From the NCBI GenBank assembly GCA_964478075.1, contig CAYZGO010000011.1:1-64000 (forward strand): a stretch of 64,000 bases of DNA. The letters are read 5' to 3'. Position numbers and translations under genes: made by a program. This stretch comes from DAOUEX01 sp034430235. Its GTDB lineage: Bacteria; Chloroflexota; Anaerolineae; UBA2200. The notes under the pieces are model-generated. The model made no database searches and was not told where the DNA came from. It worked only from the letters and a program-made list of their open reading frames with translations. Positions 1 to 9,133 of this stretch are shown in pieces. Position 1 is the stretch's first letter. The number at the start of each line of letters is the position of its first letter.

Positions 1-48
1 CAGGGACAAAGGTGGCCCCAGGGACAAAGGTGGCCCAGGACCAAAGGC
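1..48. repeat. Short tandem repeat at window start
   Basis: Two and a half copies of an 18-19 bp unit (CAGGGACAAAGGTGGCCC) run from the window edge. The motif resembles the CCCTTTGGCCCAGGACAAAGG repeats near 39.2, 40.0 and 44.6 kb, so it probably belongs to the same dispersed family. From here to 375 I see no convincing gene. Confidence 0.6.
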
Positions 49-375
49 AATGACAGATCGGATGTTCTTAATGAGTGGCGCGGACGCATCATGGCAAACC
101 TCGCAATGACACGCGCGAAGGAGTTCTCAGACACTCTCTCAGAGAAGGTCGTTCTACAGGTGAAGCATCAGTAGAGCTTTTCCTTGCGACTATGGATTCT
201 TATGTTCCCTGCTCCAACCCTGCCGTAATCAGGGCAACTGAGCCTGTCACAAAACTGCTTCTCAGGTTCCATTGCATATGACTCTTATTACGAGTTCGGG
301 GGAATGGTACACCAAGTTGTCGTCACGAAGACAAGGTACCGCACCCGCCGTCACACCTTGTCAGAAAGGAGCAGA

Positions 376-681
376 ATGACCACGCGACCTGTGGCCAAGG
401 CGCTCGAAATCACCAAGAAGCCCACCAGATTTGGCAAAACCCGCCTTGGCTTTGGCCAGCGTATCACCCTGGACTGGAACGATCAATGGCCCGACGCCAT
501 CTGGTTGGCCATCTTACCCACAGCCGAGCGTAAACGCATCTATATCAAGCACAGCAAAACAAACGACCGGCTTGCAGCGTGGTTCCGTGACTGCCCTGGA
601 CATTGGGGCACGATCGGCGCAGAGCTCCACAAACTAGGCTACGAACTGCCTTTCCCGGAGTTCGAGTGCGCTCACAGCTAA
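376..681 (+). CDS. Hypothetical protein, 101 aa
   Basis: Not recognised. The frame is open from 304, but ATG 376 has an AAGGAG box 5 bases upstream and is the better start. The product is basic and rich in Lys, Arg and Trp (for example a DWNDQWPDAIW segment), with no signal peptide or membrane segment, so it is probably a small cytoplasmic protein. No neighbour suggests a role, and 682-945 downstream holds nothing I can support. It could be a member of a small uncharacterised family or a chance frame; the good ribosome site argues for a real gene. Confidence 0.45.
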   Translation: MTTRPVAKALEITKKPTRFGKTRLGFGQRITLDWNDQWPDAIWLAILPTAERKRIYIKHSKTNDRLAAWFRDCPGHWGTIGAELHKLGYELPFPEFECAHS

Positions 682-945
682 CCAACGCTGCCTGACTGGT
701 GGCGGGACGTTGGTGCCCTGCCTTGCGCAAACAGGACAGGCAACCGGTACAGGCCGATAACCGTTTAGAACTCACCACGATCTACCTCAGCAGCGTACGT
801 TGTTTACGGGGAGCCGCGGAGAGGTCGGAAGCGGAGCAGAATACGGAGGCGTTGCATCTGTGGCGAGCAGTAGAGGGGTCCGTTTTCTTCATCCTGTACA
901 CTGTGCGTTTCGTCTTGGCCTAATAGGGATCAGGAGACGATTGTT

Positions 946-3123
946 GTGAACATCTTCGCCTTGTTCTCGCTGCTGTCTGCCTTGGTTTGCTTATCTCTTG
1001 GCTGGTTTGTCTTCCACCAAGGCAGCGGCAAGGCATTGAACCGCGTAGGCGCATTGTTCTGCGTGTCGGCAGCGTGGTGGGCGTTTACACAATTCGGATA
1101 TCATCAGGCAGGGAGCCTGGAGACAGCCCGTTTCTGGCTCAAGCTTGGCCTTTTGTGGCAATTTACAATACCTCTCTTGCTGCATCTTGTCCTCATCTTT
1201 ACAGAGAAATGGAAACTGCTTAGGGGTGAGTTCGCCTATCTACTGCTGTATGTGCCTGCGGCAGCCTTTGCTCTTTTGGGCTTGACTGCGCCCCTGCTCT
1301 TGAGAGACCCAGTGAAGACGTATTGGGGTTGGGCATCCGATGTGCCAGAGAACACGTTGGCGGTTGTGGTCAGCACTGCTTGGGCCGTCGGTGTGTCAAT
1401 CCTGGCCGCATTCCTGTGCTGGCGCTATTACTTGGGGGTGACCGATGACAGAAGGAGGCAGCAGGCCAAGTACGTAGTCCTCGGACTCTCTATCCCCGTA
1501 GTTGCGGGTGCTATCTCCGAGGGGCTGTTTCCCTACCTGGCGGGAATCAGGATTCCAGAGTTGAGTGTCTGGTCGTTCCTTCCTGGGATCGCCATCGTTG
1601 TCTACGCAATCTGGAAGTATGAGCTGTCTACTCTGACCCCGGTCACTGCCGCAGGAAGTATCACATCCACTATGTCAGATGCTCTGCTTCTGGTCAGCCG
1701 GGACGGAGAGATACTGAGGGTGAATCGGGCGCTGTCGGAGCTTGTCGGCTATGACGACGGGGAACTGGTCGGAGAGGATGTAGAAATGGTCTTTGCAGAT
1801 AAAGCATATGCTGGGGCAGGGCGAGAAGTACTCACAAGAACAAGTAGTGTCAGTGATCTTGAGACTGCACTCAGAACAAAGGGTGGTAGGAGCATCCCTG
1901 TCTCTCTATCCGCGTCCGCAGTACGCGGTACGGGGAGTGGGTTGCTAGGTGTCGTTTACATTGGTAGTGACATCGGCGAGCGCGAGCGGGCTGAGGAGGA
2001 GCTTCACCACATCAAGATGTTCAACGAAGGCATTGTCCGCGCTGTGGCCGAACCGCTGCTCATCGAAGACGCGGCGGGCACCATCACCTTCGTCAACCCA
2101 GCGCTGGAGGATCTGCTCGGCTACACTGGCGACGAATTGGTCGGCTGCCCCTGGCAGAAGATTGTGCCCCAAAGGGAAATCAGACTAGTGCAGGCGAAGA
2201 CCGCTGAGCGATCAGCTGGCGTCAGCGATCGGTACGAAACTCGGCTGCTGAGCAAAGGTGGCCGCGAGATACCGGTGCTGGTCAGTGCCCGCGCACTATT
2301 TGAAGAAGGGGCCTTCACTGGCGTTCTCTCTGCGTTCACCGATATCACCGAGCGCAAGCGGGCGGAAGAAGAGAGGAGGCAGCTGGAAGCGCAGTTGCGC
2401 CAGGCGCAGAAGATGGAAGCAGTGGGGCTTCTTACCGGGGGCGTCGCGCACGAGTTCAACAACCTGTTGACGGTGATGCAGGGCAACGCCGAGCTGGGGC
2501 TGGCCCAGGTGGAGCCAGGCCATGCGCTGCACAAAGAGCTGTCAGTTATCCAAAGAACAGCCAAGCGGGCTGCGAAACTGACGCGGCAACTGCTGGCCTT
2601 CAGCCGGCGTCAAGTCTTGGAGCCGCAGATTCTCGACCTCAACAGGCTGGTCACCGACTTTTCCGAGATGTTGGGCCTCATCATTGGAGAGGATATTGAG
2701 GTGCAGGTCAAGGTGGCACCGGAGTTGAGGACTGTGTTTGCCGATGCGAATGCCGTGGAGCAGGTGTTGATGAACCTGGCGTTGAACGCGCGGGATGCCA
2801 TGCCCGAGGGGGGAACGCTGACCCTAAAGACTGCACAGGTGACGCTGGATGGAGAATACCGCCGCAGCCATCCGGATGTCAAGGCGGGGGACTATGTACG
2901 AGTGACGGTGGTCGACACGGGAGTCGGGATGGATGAAGCCACGCAGGAGCGCCTCTTCGAGCCGTTCTTTACTACCAAGGAGCCTGGCAAAGGGACGGGG
3001 CTGGGCCTTGCGATGGTGTACGGGATTGTGAAACAGCACGATGGATTGATTGACGTCCACAGCCAGCTGGGTGAAGGGACGAGGTTTGAAGTCTACTTCC
3101 CTGTGCAAGAGGCGGATGTGTAA
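946..3123 (+). CDS. Membrane sensor histidine kinase (7TM, two PAS domains)
   Basis: Orphan sensor kinase of 725 aa. Residues 1-225 form about seven membrane helices of the 7TMR-HisK N-terminal type. Two PAS domains follow (about 235-345 and 360-470), then a HisKA dimerisation segment with phospho-acceptor His502 in GGVAHEFNNLL, and an HATPase domain with the N box (NLALNARDAMPEGG), G1 box (DTGVGM), F box (LFEPFFTT) and a GTGLGL lid. Start is GTG 946 with CAGGAG upstream. There is no C-terminal receiver domain and no response regulator next door, so the partner is encoded elsewhere; the HTH-receiver protein at 14.0 kb is one remote possibility. The class is sure, the signal sensed is unknown. 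Confidence 0.95.
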   Translation: MNIFALFSLLSALVCLSLGWFVFHQGSGKALNRVGALFCVSAAWWAFTQFGYHQAGSLETARFWLKLGLLWQFTIPLLLHLVLIFTEKWKLLRGEFAYLLLYVPAAAFALLGLTAPLLLRDPVKTYWGWASDVPENTLAVVVSTAWAVGVSILAAFLCWRYYLGVTDDRRRQQAKYVVLGLSIPVVAGAISEGLFPYLAGIRIPELSVWSFLPGIAIVVYAIWKYELSTLTPVTAAGSITSTMSDALLLVSRDGEILRVNRALSELVGYDDGELVGEDVEMVFADKAYAGAGREVLTRTSSVSDLETALRTKGGRSIPVSLSASAVRGTGSGLLGVVYIGSDIGERERAEEELHHIKMFNEGIVRAVAEPLLIEDAAGTITFVNPALEDLLGYTGDELVGCPWQKIVPQREIRLVQAKTAERSAGVSDRYETRLLSKGGREIPVLVSARALFEEGAFTGVLSAFTDITERKRAEEERRQLEAQLRQAQKMEAVGLLTGGVAHEFNNLLTVMQGNAELGLAQVEPGHALHKELSVIQRTAKRAAKLTRQLLAFSRRQVLEPQILDLNRLVTDFSEMLGLIIGEDIEVQVKVAPELRTVFADANAVEQVLMNLALNARDAMPEGGTLTLKTAQVTLDGEYRRSHPDVKAGDYVRVTVVDTGVGMDEATQERLFEPFFTTKEPGKGTGLGLAMVYGIVKQHDGLIDVHSQLGEGTRFEVYFPVQEADV

Positions 3124-3524
3124 GAGAACGGTGAGGCCCTCACCATCCCGTTTTCTCTAGAGAATGTGCTTATCCTATTTTCTGTGATTGGCGCCTCTGC
3201 CTGCTCCGCACGCGAGTCCAAGCGGCCGGGAGCGGGTGTGTCTCCGTCAGTGTGGTGGCCTCTGTGAAGAGGGTCACCCTCCTTTTCTGCCCTTCATACC
3301 TCGTTTGAGTCCCCTTTTTGCTTGTCTCCAGTGTGGCCAATACACGTGGACTGTCGTCCGCTTGGAGCATGCCCAACTGGGCGGAGATACCAGCACGGCA
3401 CGAGTGGTGCTGGTCAGAATTCGCAGCAGGGCGCTCCAGCACGGTCTGTTTGACGGCGGTGCTGGACGCTGGTGGTGACGCGCCGGCTGCGTTCGCCACT
3501 GGGCATCGCCAACCCGCGGCAGTA

Positions 3525-3582
3525 CCTTTGTCTTTACGCCACCTCTGGTCTTTACGCCAGAGGCGTAAACGGGAGGCGTAAA
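3525..3582. repeat. Dispersed hairpin repeat, copy 1
   Basis: Contains CTTTGTCTTTACGCCACCTC and a stem CTCTGG/CCAGAG around a TTTACG loop, then GGCGTAAACGG. A second copy at 54515-54580 keeps the hairpin although one base pair differs on both arms (G-C here, A-T there). Confidence 0.7.
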
Positions 3583-3583
3583 C

Positions 3584-3673
3584 GGCAACTGCCGCTGAAC
3601 GCTGGGGGGGAGCTGCCGCTGAACGCAGGGGGGCGAGTGCCGCTGAAGATTGGACGGCAACTGCCGCGGAGCG
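3584..3673. repeat. Imperfect tandem repeat, about 23 bp unit
   Basis: Four degenerate copies of a unit built round TGCCGCTGAACGC followed by a G run. It lies between hairpin copy 1 and the promoter at 3698. The rest of 3124-3524 shows no convincing gene. Confidence 0.65.
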
Positions 3674-3697
3674 TCAAGATACAAGCGTCACGTGTTC

Positions 3698-3725
3698 TTG
3701 ACAGGATTTCGATTCTCCGTATAAT
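3698..3725 (+). promoter_or_regulatory. Consensus sigma-70 promoter
   Basis: TTGACA (3698-3703), 16-base spacer, TATAAT (3720-3725). Both hexamers are perfect. Transcription would begin near 3732 and run into the small membrane-protein gene, leaving a leader of about 120 bases. Confidence 0.85.
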
Positions 3726-3850
3726 ACTTCTGCGTAACTTGCTCCAAAGGTGTGGCAAGTACTGTGCCGTGCTGTTCCCCACCGGGACACCTCACCGAAG
3801 AGATAGCATTCCGAGCCTGTGCGCTCATACTTGATGAGGAGAGAATAGCA

Positions 3851-4222
3851 GTGCAAAAAAAGCGGCCTGTACTCATCACGATTATCGCTGTCCTGCAGAT
3901 CGTTCCTGTTCTCCTTTTGCCCCCCAAGCTGTTTCTATCGGTCAACCGGATATTATTCATATTCCCTGTAGCTGTCTTTGCTGTGCTTTGTTGGGCATTG
4001 CTGACTCTGCGTCCCGCGGGAAGGAATCTGACCATTTTCCTGCAGGGCTTCAACATCATAGTGCGCCTGCCAGTGACGCTGGCGAGAGTCATCCCGTCCA
4101 AGGCCGCGGACACTCCGGCGGATGTGCCGCTTTTGGTCACTTCGCTGGTGTCTATTGCTCTTTCCACGTTGATCCTGTATTATGTGGACAAATCCGACAC
4201 GCAGCTACTGTTCGAATCATAG
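3851..4222 (+). CDS. Small membrane protein, 123 aa
   Basis: Not recognised beyond being an integral membrane protein. From GTG 3851 (AGGAGA box 9 bases upstream) the sequence has a basic tip (QKKRP) and then about four hydrophobic helices separated by short loops. The frame is open further upstream to ATG 3752, but that stretch has no ribosome site and is not membrane-like, so I start at 3851. A consensus promoter lies 120 bases upstream. It precedes the liv operon by 260 bases with no shared signal, so it is probably a separate unit. The gap 4223-4485 shows no gene. Confidence 0.6.
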   Translation: MQKKRPVLITIIAVLQIVPVLLLPPKLFLSVNRILFIFPVAVFAVLCWALLTLRPAGRNLTIFLQGFNIIVRLPVTLARVIPSKAADTPADVPLLVTSLVSIALSTLILYYVDKSDTQLLFES

Positions 4223-4488
4223 TCATGGGCCTTTGTGTGTGCACATGCGGGCGATCCAACGGTAGCCAGGTCATAGTGGTTACGCTTGAGAAGGTTGCCC
4301 AGGCCTCAAGAAGGGGGGTGATACGGCTTACGATGTTTGGCGGAGATGGCGGTTTCTGAGAAGCGCCATGACATCTCCAATCGATTCCAACGTTGTGTTT
4401 CATGGCGTATGGTTTGGGGTTGGCCTCCCCTCTCGTGGAACGCCATACGTGTTGTGACCCTAGATGATCATAGGAGGAGGTCCTAGTG

Positions 4489-6768
4489 ATGAAGAGCAAG
4501 TTTTGGGTTTTGTTTAGTCTGCTGTTGGTGTTCAGTATGGTGTTGAGCGCTTGCGCACCGGCAGCGACTCCCACACCGACGCCGAAGCCCAAGCCAACTG
4601 CGGTCAAGCCTACTGCGCCGCCAGTGTCTGCTGAGCCGATCAAGATTGCGATCCTTGGTCCGTTGACGGGAGACGTGGCGACGTTTGGTGCTTCCAACCG
4701 CGATGGCGCGATCATGGCCTTTGAGGAGTGGAACGCCAGAGGTGGTGTGCTTGGGCGTCAGATCGAGTGGGTGCTGGGTGACACGCAGTGCGACCCGAAG
4801 GCGGCAGCGGACGCGGGGAAGAAAGTGATTGACGAAGACGAAGTGAAGTACATCGTCGGTGCGCTTTGTTCCAGTGCGACCATTCCGATCAGCGAGTATG
4901 CGAACGAGAAGGGCGTGCTGCAGATCAGTGGCCCGTCCACGAACCCGCAGGTGACGGTGGACAAGGATGGGAACACGAAGCCGTACATCTTCCGGGGGTG
5001 CTTCATTGACCCCTTCCAGGGGACAGTGATGGCCCAGTTTGCCCTGACGAACCTGGGTGCGAAGACAGCAGCGGTGGTGCTTGATGTGGGCAATGACTAC
5101 ATCAAGGGATTGGCGGAGTACTTCAAGGCGGCCTTTGAAGCCGGAGGCGGACAGGTAGTCGTGTGGGAGTCCTTCGTGAAGGAGGACACCGACTTTTCGG
5201 CGATTCTGGCCAAAGTGAAGGCGGCCAATCCTGACGTGTTCTTCATTCCCACGTACTATGACAAGCTGAATCTGATCGCTGCGCAAGCCAAGCAGAAAGG
5301 CATCACGTCGGCGTTGCTGGGTGGTGATGGTTGGGACTCGCCGGATACGGACCTGGAGGCTGCGGATGGTGGCTACTACAGCAACCACTACTCACCGGAG
5401 GACTCGCGTGCTATCGTGCAGGACTTTGTGGCGCGCTATGAGGCAAAGTATGGCTCGGTGCCGGATGCCTTTGGAACGTTGGCCTACGATGCGGCGAACC
5501 TGCTGGTGCAGGCGATAACGAACGCGGGAGTGGATGATCCGGTCAAGGCGAGGGATGCGATGGAAGCCTTGGAGTACGAGGCTGTGTCGGGTCTGGTCAG
5601 CTTTGACGAGTTCCACAACCCGACCAAGAGTGCAGCAATCCTGCACATCAAGGAAGGCAAGGTCATATTCGAGACGTCGGTGAGCCCTGCGGCTCCGCCG
5701 GTATCTGGTGAGCCGATCAAGATTGCGATCCTTGGTCCGTTGACTGGCGACGTGGCGACGTTTGGCGCTTCCAACCGCGATGGCGCGATCATGGCCTTTG
5801 AGGAATGGAACGCCAAAGGTGGTGTGCTTGGCCGCCCGATCGAGTGGGTGCTGGGTGACACGCAGTGCGACCCGAAGGCGGCAGCGGACGCAGGCAAGAA
5901 GGCTATCGACGAAGACAAGGTGAAGTACATCCTTGGTGCGGTGTGCTCGAGTGCGACCATTCCCATCAGCGAGTATGCGAATGGGAAGGGCGTACTGCAG
6001 ATGAGCGCAACGTCCACGAACCCGCAGGTGACGGTGGACAAGGACGGGAACACGAAGCCGTACATCTTCCGGGCATGCTTCATTGACCCGTTCCAGGGGT
6101 TGGTGATGGCCAAGTTTGCCGTGGAGAACCTGGGTGCGAAGACAGCAGCGGTGGTGCTTGATGTGGGCAATGACTACATCAAGGGATTGGCGGAGTACTT
6201 CAAGTCTGCCTTTGAAGAGATGGGCGGAGAGGTGGTTGTGTGGGAGGCCTTCGTGAAGGAGGACACCGACTTTTCCGCGATTCTGGCGAAGGTGAAAGCA
6301 GCCAATCCTGACGTGTTCTTCATTCCCACGTACTATGAGAAAATGAACCTGATCGCCTTGCAGGCGAAGCAGAAGGGCATCACATCGGTGCTGTTGGGTG
6401 GCGATGGTTGGGATTCGCCGGACCTGGATCGTGCGGCTGCGGACGGTGGGTACCACAGCAACCACTATTCACCAGAGGACTCGCGTGCTATCGTGCAGGA
6501 GTTTGTGTCGCGCTATGAGGCAAAGTTCGGCGCGGTGCCTGACGCTCTGGCGGCGCTGGCGTACGACGCAGCGAACATGCTGATACAGGCGATTGCGAAC
6601 GCGGGAGTGGATGATCCGGCGAAGGTGAAGGATGCGCTGGCGGCCTTAGAGTACGAGGCTGTGTCGGGGCTGATCACCTTTGACGAGTTCCACAACCCGG
6701 TCAAGAACGCCGCGATCCTGCATATCAAGGATGGCAAAGTGATCTTTGAGACGTCAGTGAGCCCGTAA
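4489..6768 (+). CDS. Duplicated branched-chain amino-acid ABC substrate-binding lipoprotein
   Basis: Periplasmic-binding protein for the Liv-type transporter encoded downstream. It has a signal peptide ending in the lipobox LSAC, a Thr-Pro linker, and then two complete LivJ-type (Peripla_BP_6) domains in one chain. The second domain repeats the first exactly 359 codons (1077 bp) later, and DNA identity is high. Only the first copy has signal peptide and lipobox, so one anchor displays two binding domains. Normal family members are about 370-400 aa; this one is 759. ATG 4489 sits 8 bases after AGGAGGAGG; GTG 4486 just before it is the alternative. The two domains differ at scattered positions, so ligand range could differ. 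Substrate is inferred from family and operon. Confidence 0.93.
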   Translation: MKSKFWVLFSLLLVFSMVLSACAPAATPTPTPKPKPTAVKPTAPPVSAEPIKIAILGPLTGDVATFGASNRDGAIMAFEEWNARGGVLGRQIEWVLGDTQCDPKAAADAGKKVIDEDEVKYIVGALCSSATIPISEYANEKGVLQISGPSTNPQVTVDKDGNTKPYIFRGCFIDPFQGTVMAQFALTNLGAKTAAVVLDVGNDYIKGLAEYFKAAFEAGGGQVVVWESFVKEDTDFSAILAKVKAANPDVFFIPTYYDKLNLIAAQAKQKGITSALLGGDGWDSPDTDLEAADGGYYSNHYSPEDSRAIVQDFVARYEAKYGSVPDAFGTLAYDAANLLVQAITNAGVDDPVKARDAMEALEYEAVSGLVSFDEFHNPTKSAAILHIKEGKVIFETSVSPAAPPVSGEPIKIAILGPLTGDVATFGASNRDGAIMAFEEWNAKGGVLGRPIEWVLGDTQCDPKAAADAGKKAIDEDKVKYILGAVCSSATIPISEYANGKGVLQMSATSTNPQVTVDKDGNTKPYIFRACFIDPFQGLVMAKFAVENLGAKTAAVVLDVGNDYIKGLAEYFKSAFEEMGGEVVVWEAFVKEDTDFSAILAKVKAANPDVFFIPTYYEKMNLIALQAKQKGITSVLLGGDGWDSPDLDRAAADGGYHSNHYSPEDSRAIVQEFVSRYEAKFGAVPDALAALAYDAANMLIQAIANAGVDDPAKVKDALAALEYEAVSGLITFDEFHNPVKNAAILHIKDGKVIFETSVSP

Positions 6769-6778
6769 ATCGTTCTTG

Positions 6779-6810
6779 AGGAAGGGGGCGCAATAGCGCG
6801 CCCCCTTCCT
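6779..6810 (+). terminator. Hairpin between binding-protein gene and livH
   Basis: Perfect 13-bp GC-rich stem (AGGAAGGGGGCGC with its complement) and a 6-base loop 10 bases after the stop codon, with only a very short T run. It probably acts as a partial terminator or mRNA 3' stabiliser that lets the binding protein be made in excess over the permease. Confidence 0.75.
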
Positions 6811-6841
6811 TTGAACTGGAAAGGAGAGTCGGTATCCGAAG

Positions 6842-7837
6842 ATGCGAAATTTCCTTAGCCGTATAGTCGTCTTCTTGCGCAGACGCTGGTACCTGGCAAT
6901 CATCGGCTTGCTGATCCTGGTCTGGCTGGCCGCGCGTTTCCGCGAGAGCCCACTGTTGTTTGTACAGTTCACGGTGGATGGGATCCGTCTAGGCTTTGTA
7001 TACGCACTGATCGCCCTCGGCTACACCATGGTCTATGGCATTGTACGCCTGATCAACTTTGCCCATGGCGACGTCTTTATGGTAGGCGCCTACACGGCCT
7101 TTTTCGCCACGACGCGCTATCACTGGGGATTTCTTCCCGCGATGGCGCTGGCTGTGTTAGTGTGTGCCTTCCTAGGGGTAATTATCGAAAGAGTAGCCTA
7201 CAAGCCTCTGCGTGATGCGCCTCGTATTGCTGCACTGATCACAGCAATCGGTGTCTCCTTCTTTCTGGAGTACTTTACCGCGTTGGACTTTGTGTTCACG
7301 CCCAATTTCATCAACTACACACCGCTCCCCATAAAGATCAGGATGTGGGACATTGGGGGTGTTACTTTCTCCAATATCATGCTGATCATTATTGCGGTGA
7401 CTATGGTCTGTCTTGTGGTCTTGTGGTATATCGTCTATCGCACCAAGCTGGGCAAGGCAATGCGGGCTGTAGCTTGGGACAAGGATACCGCCCGCTTGAT
7501 GGGCATCGACGCAGACCTTGTGATCTCCTCCACTTTTGCCATTGGTTCGGCCTTGGCCGGCATAGGGGGAATGCTATACGTCATTACGTACCCGCAGATT
7601 CGCACGTTCCTGGGCGTGATGCCTGGCTTGAAAGCCTTTATTGCGGCCGTATTCGGGGGCATCGGCAGCATCCCCGGTGCGTTGGTTGGCTCACTTGTCA
7701 TAGGCATGGTGGAGATGCTCAGCCAAGGCTATCTGTCCTCGCCGATGCGCGATGCCATTGTCTTCTCCGTTCTGATCATCGTCTTGCTGTACAGGCCGAC
7801 AGGCCTCTTCGGCGAAGCGGCAAAGGAAAAGGCCTAG
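6842..7837 (+). CDS. livH: Branched-chain amino-acid ABC transporter permease LivH
   Basis: Inner-membrane permease subunit of a HAAT-family importer. The 331-aa protein begins with a basic, amphipathic stretch and a first helix, followed by the family core LIALGYTMVYGIVRLINFAHGD split over helices 2-3, and the cytoplasmic coupling segment MGIDADLVISSTFAIGSALAGIGG. Length is slightly above the usual 290-300 because of the N-terminal extension. Start ATG 6842 has AAGGAG 16 bases upstream, a little far. It pairs with livM, and both are energised by livG and livF. Specificity for Leu/Ile/Val is family-based; amides or urea are transported by close relatives. Confidence 0.92.
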   Translation: MRNFLSRIVVFLRRRWYLAIIGLLILVWLAARFRESPLLFVQFTVDGIRLGFVYALIALGYTMVYGIVRLINFAHGDVFMVGAYTAFFATTRYHWGFLPAMALAVLVCAFLGVIIERVAYKPLRDAPRIAALITAIGVSFFLEYFTALDFVFTPNFINYTPLPIKIRMWDIGGVTFSNIMLIIIAVTMVCLVVLWYIVYRTKLGKAMRAVAWDKDTARLMGIDADLVISSTFAIGSALAGIGGMLYVITYPQIRTFLGVMPGLKAFIAAVFGGIGSIPGALVGSLVIGMVEMLSQGYLSSPMRDAIVFSVLIIVLLYRPTGLFGEAAKEKA

Positions 7838-7975
7838 GGCTAATCCGTGTTCTCGAACATCGTCCAATGACACTAGTACTCTGTCAATGCTAGAGTAGTG
7901 GGTTCGTAGTGGCGACTTTAGGCGCTGCTACAAACCATCAATTGAGGCTCGACACAACACTAGACAGGAGCAAGC

Positions 7976-9133
7976 ATGAGCAACAGCAGGCTTCGTTTTC
8001 TGGGCCAGAGCTGGCTGTTCTGGCTGGCAGTAGTTCTCCTCTTCTTGGTTGCACAGTGGGTGCTGATACCACGTTTGACCGAGTTTCGCCGCACCGTATG
8101 GGTAATGTTCCCCTGCATCATGGCCATCATTTGCCTTGGTTTGAACCTGATCTATGGCTTCAACGGGCAGTTCTCCCTTGGCCAGTGGGGATTCTACGCC
8201 ATCGGAGCCTATGCCTCGGCCATCCTCACGTATCGCTTCGGGGAGAAGATCAGCTACCCGATCCAGGGAATGGTGGTCCAGATTCCGCGTCTGCTGCAGA
8301 AGCTCATCCCGCTGACAGAAATCGACCTGTTCCGCTTCGATGCGGGCAAGTCAGGGCTACTGCTGGTTGCGCTGCTATTTGGCGCCTTGTTGGCAGCGCT
8401 CATCAGCCTTGCCTTTGGCTACGTTGTGCTGCTGCGGCTAGGCTCGGACTATTTTGGCATTGCCACGCTGGGGTTCACCGTCATTGTGCAGGTCCTGCTT
8501 GTCAACTCCGATAAGGTGATCCCCGAAACCAAGGGGGCACGCGGAATGGTCGGCATTCCACACATGACCTCTTTCTTTTGGGCGTTCCTGTGCTTGATAC
8601 TGACCATTGTCATCATACGCAACATTCTGCATTCCAGCGTAGGCCGGGCTGTTGTTTCTGTGCGCGAAGATGAACTGGCCGCCAAGGCGATGGGCATCGA
8701 CACGCTGAAATACAAGACTGTCGCCTTTGCTGTGGGCAGCTTTTTCGCCGGGCTGGCCGGAGCGCTCTATGCCCATCTGTACGCCTTTCTGTCACCCACG
8801 TACTTTGGCTTTGTCAAGTCCTTTGACCCATTGATCATTGTCGTGCTGGGAGGTCTGGGCAACATGACAGGCACTGTCCTGTCGACATTCCTCTGGGCTA
8901 TCACGCTCGAAGGCATGCGCATCTGGCTGCCGCAGGGCTTTGAGGCCTGGCGTTTTGTGGTCTATCCCATTGTGCTGCTGTTGGTCATGTTGCTGCGGCC
9001 CCAGGGGCTGATGGGCAAACTGGAGCTCGGTTTCCTGCGGGCGCCCAAATGGCCACTGCGCGCGGCCAGAGGCGCGCCCGAGACAGCACAGGCGTCGGCA
9101 GGTAGTCCTCAGCCAGGGGAGGTGGAGTCATGA
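7976..9133 (+). CDS. livM: Branched-chain amino-acid ABC transporter permease LivM
   Basis: Second permease subunit, 385 aa. It carries the LivM signature around LIYGFNGQFSLGQWGFYAIGAY (shown in part: GLNLIYGFNGQFSLG) and the coupling segment MGIDTLKYKTVAFAVGSFFAGLAGALYA. A roughly 40-residue insertion after the third helix (SYPIQGMVVQIPRLLQKLIP) and a hydrophilic Ala/Pro tail make it longer than the typical 320-aa protein. ATG 7976 follows CAGGAGC. Its last four bases overlap the livG start (ATGA), which implies translational coupling. The 138-base gap to livH shows no gene. Confidence 0.92.
   Translation: MSNSRLRFLGQSWLFWLAVVLLFLVAQWVLIPRLTEFRRTVWVMFPCIMAIICLGLNLIYGFNGQFSLGQWGFYAIGAYASAILTYRFGEKISYPIQGMVVQIPRLLQKLIPLTEIDLFRFDAGKSGLLLVALLFGALLAALISLAFGYVVLLRLGSDYFGIATLGFTVIVQVLLVNSDKVIPETKGARGMVGIPHMTSFFWAFLCLILTIVIIRNILHSSVGRAVVSVREDELAAKAMGIDTLKYKTVAFAVGSFFAGLAGALYAHLYAFLSPTYFGFVKSFDPLIIVVLGGLGNMTGTVLSTFLWAITLEGMRIWLPQGFEAWRFVVYPIVLLLVMLLRPQGLMGKLELGFLRAPKWPLRAARGAPETAQASAGSPQPGEVES

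Noticed and set aside
75..281. Open frame of 68 codons
   Set aside because: No ribosome site, no protein-like pattern; overlaps the start repeat region.
3472..3834. Frame of 120 codons over the hairpin and tandem repeats
   Set aside because: Product is repetitive repeat translation (LPLNAGG) and spans a consensus promoter.
4483..6465. Two long minus-strand frames (about 300 and 357 codons) in the liv binding-protein gene
   Set aside because: Antisense shadows; they match each other only because the gene is duplicated, and they are His/Arg-rich in an antisense pattern.
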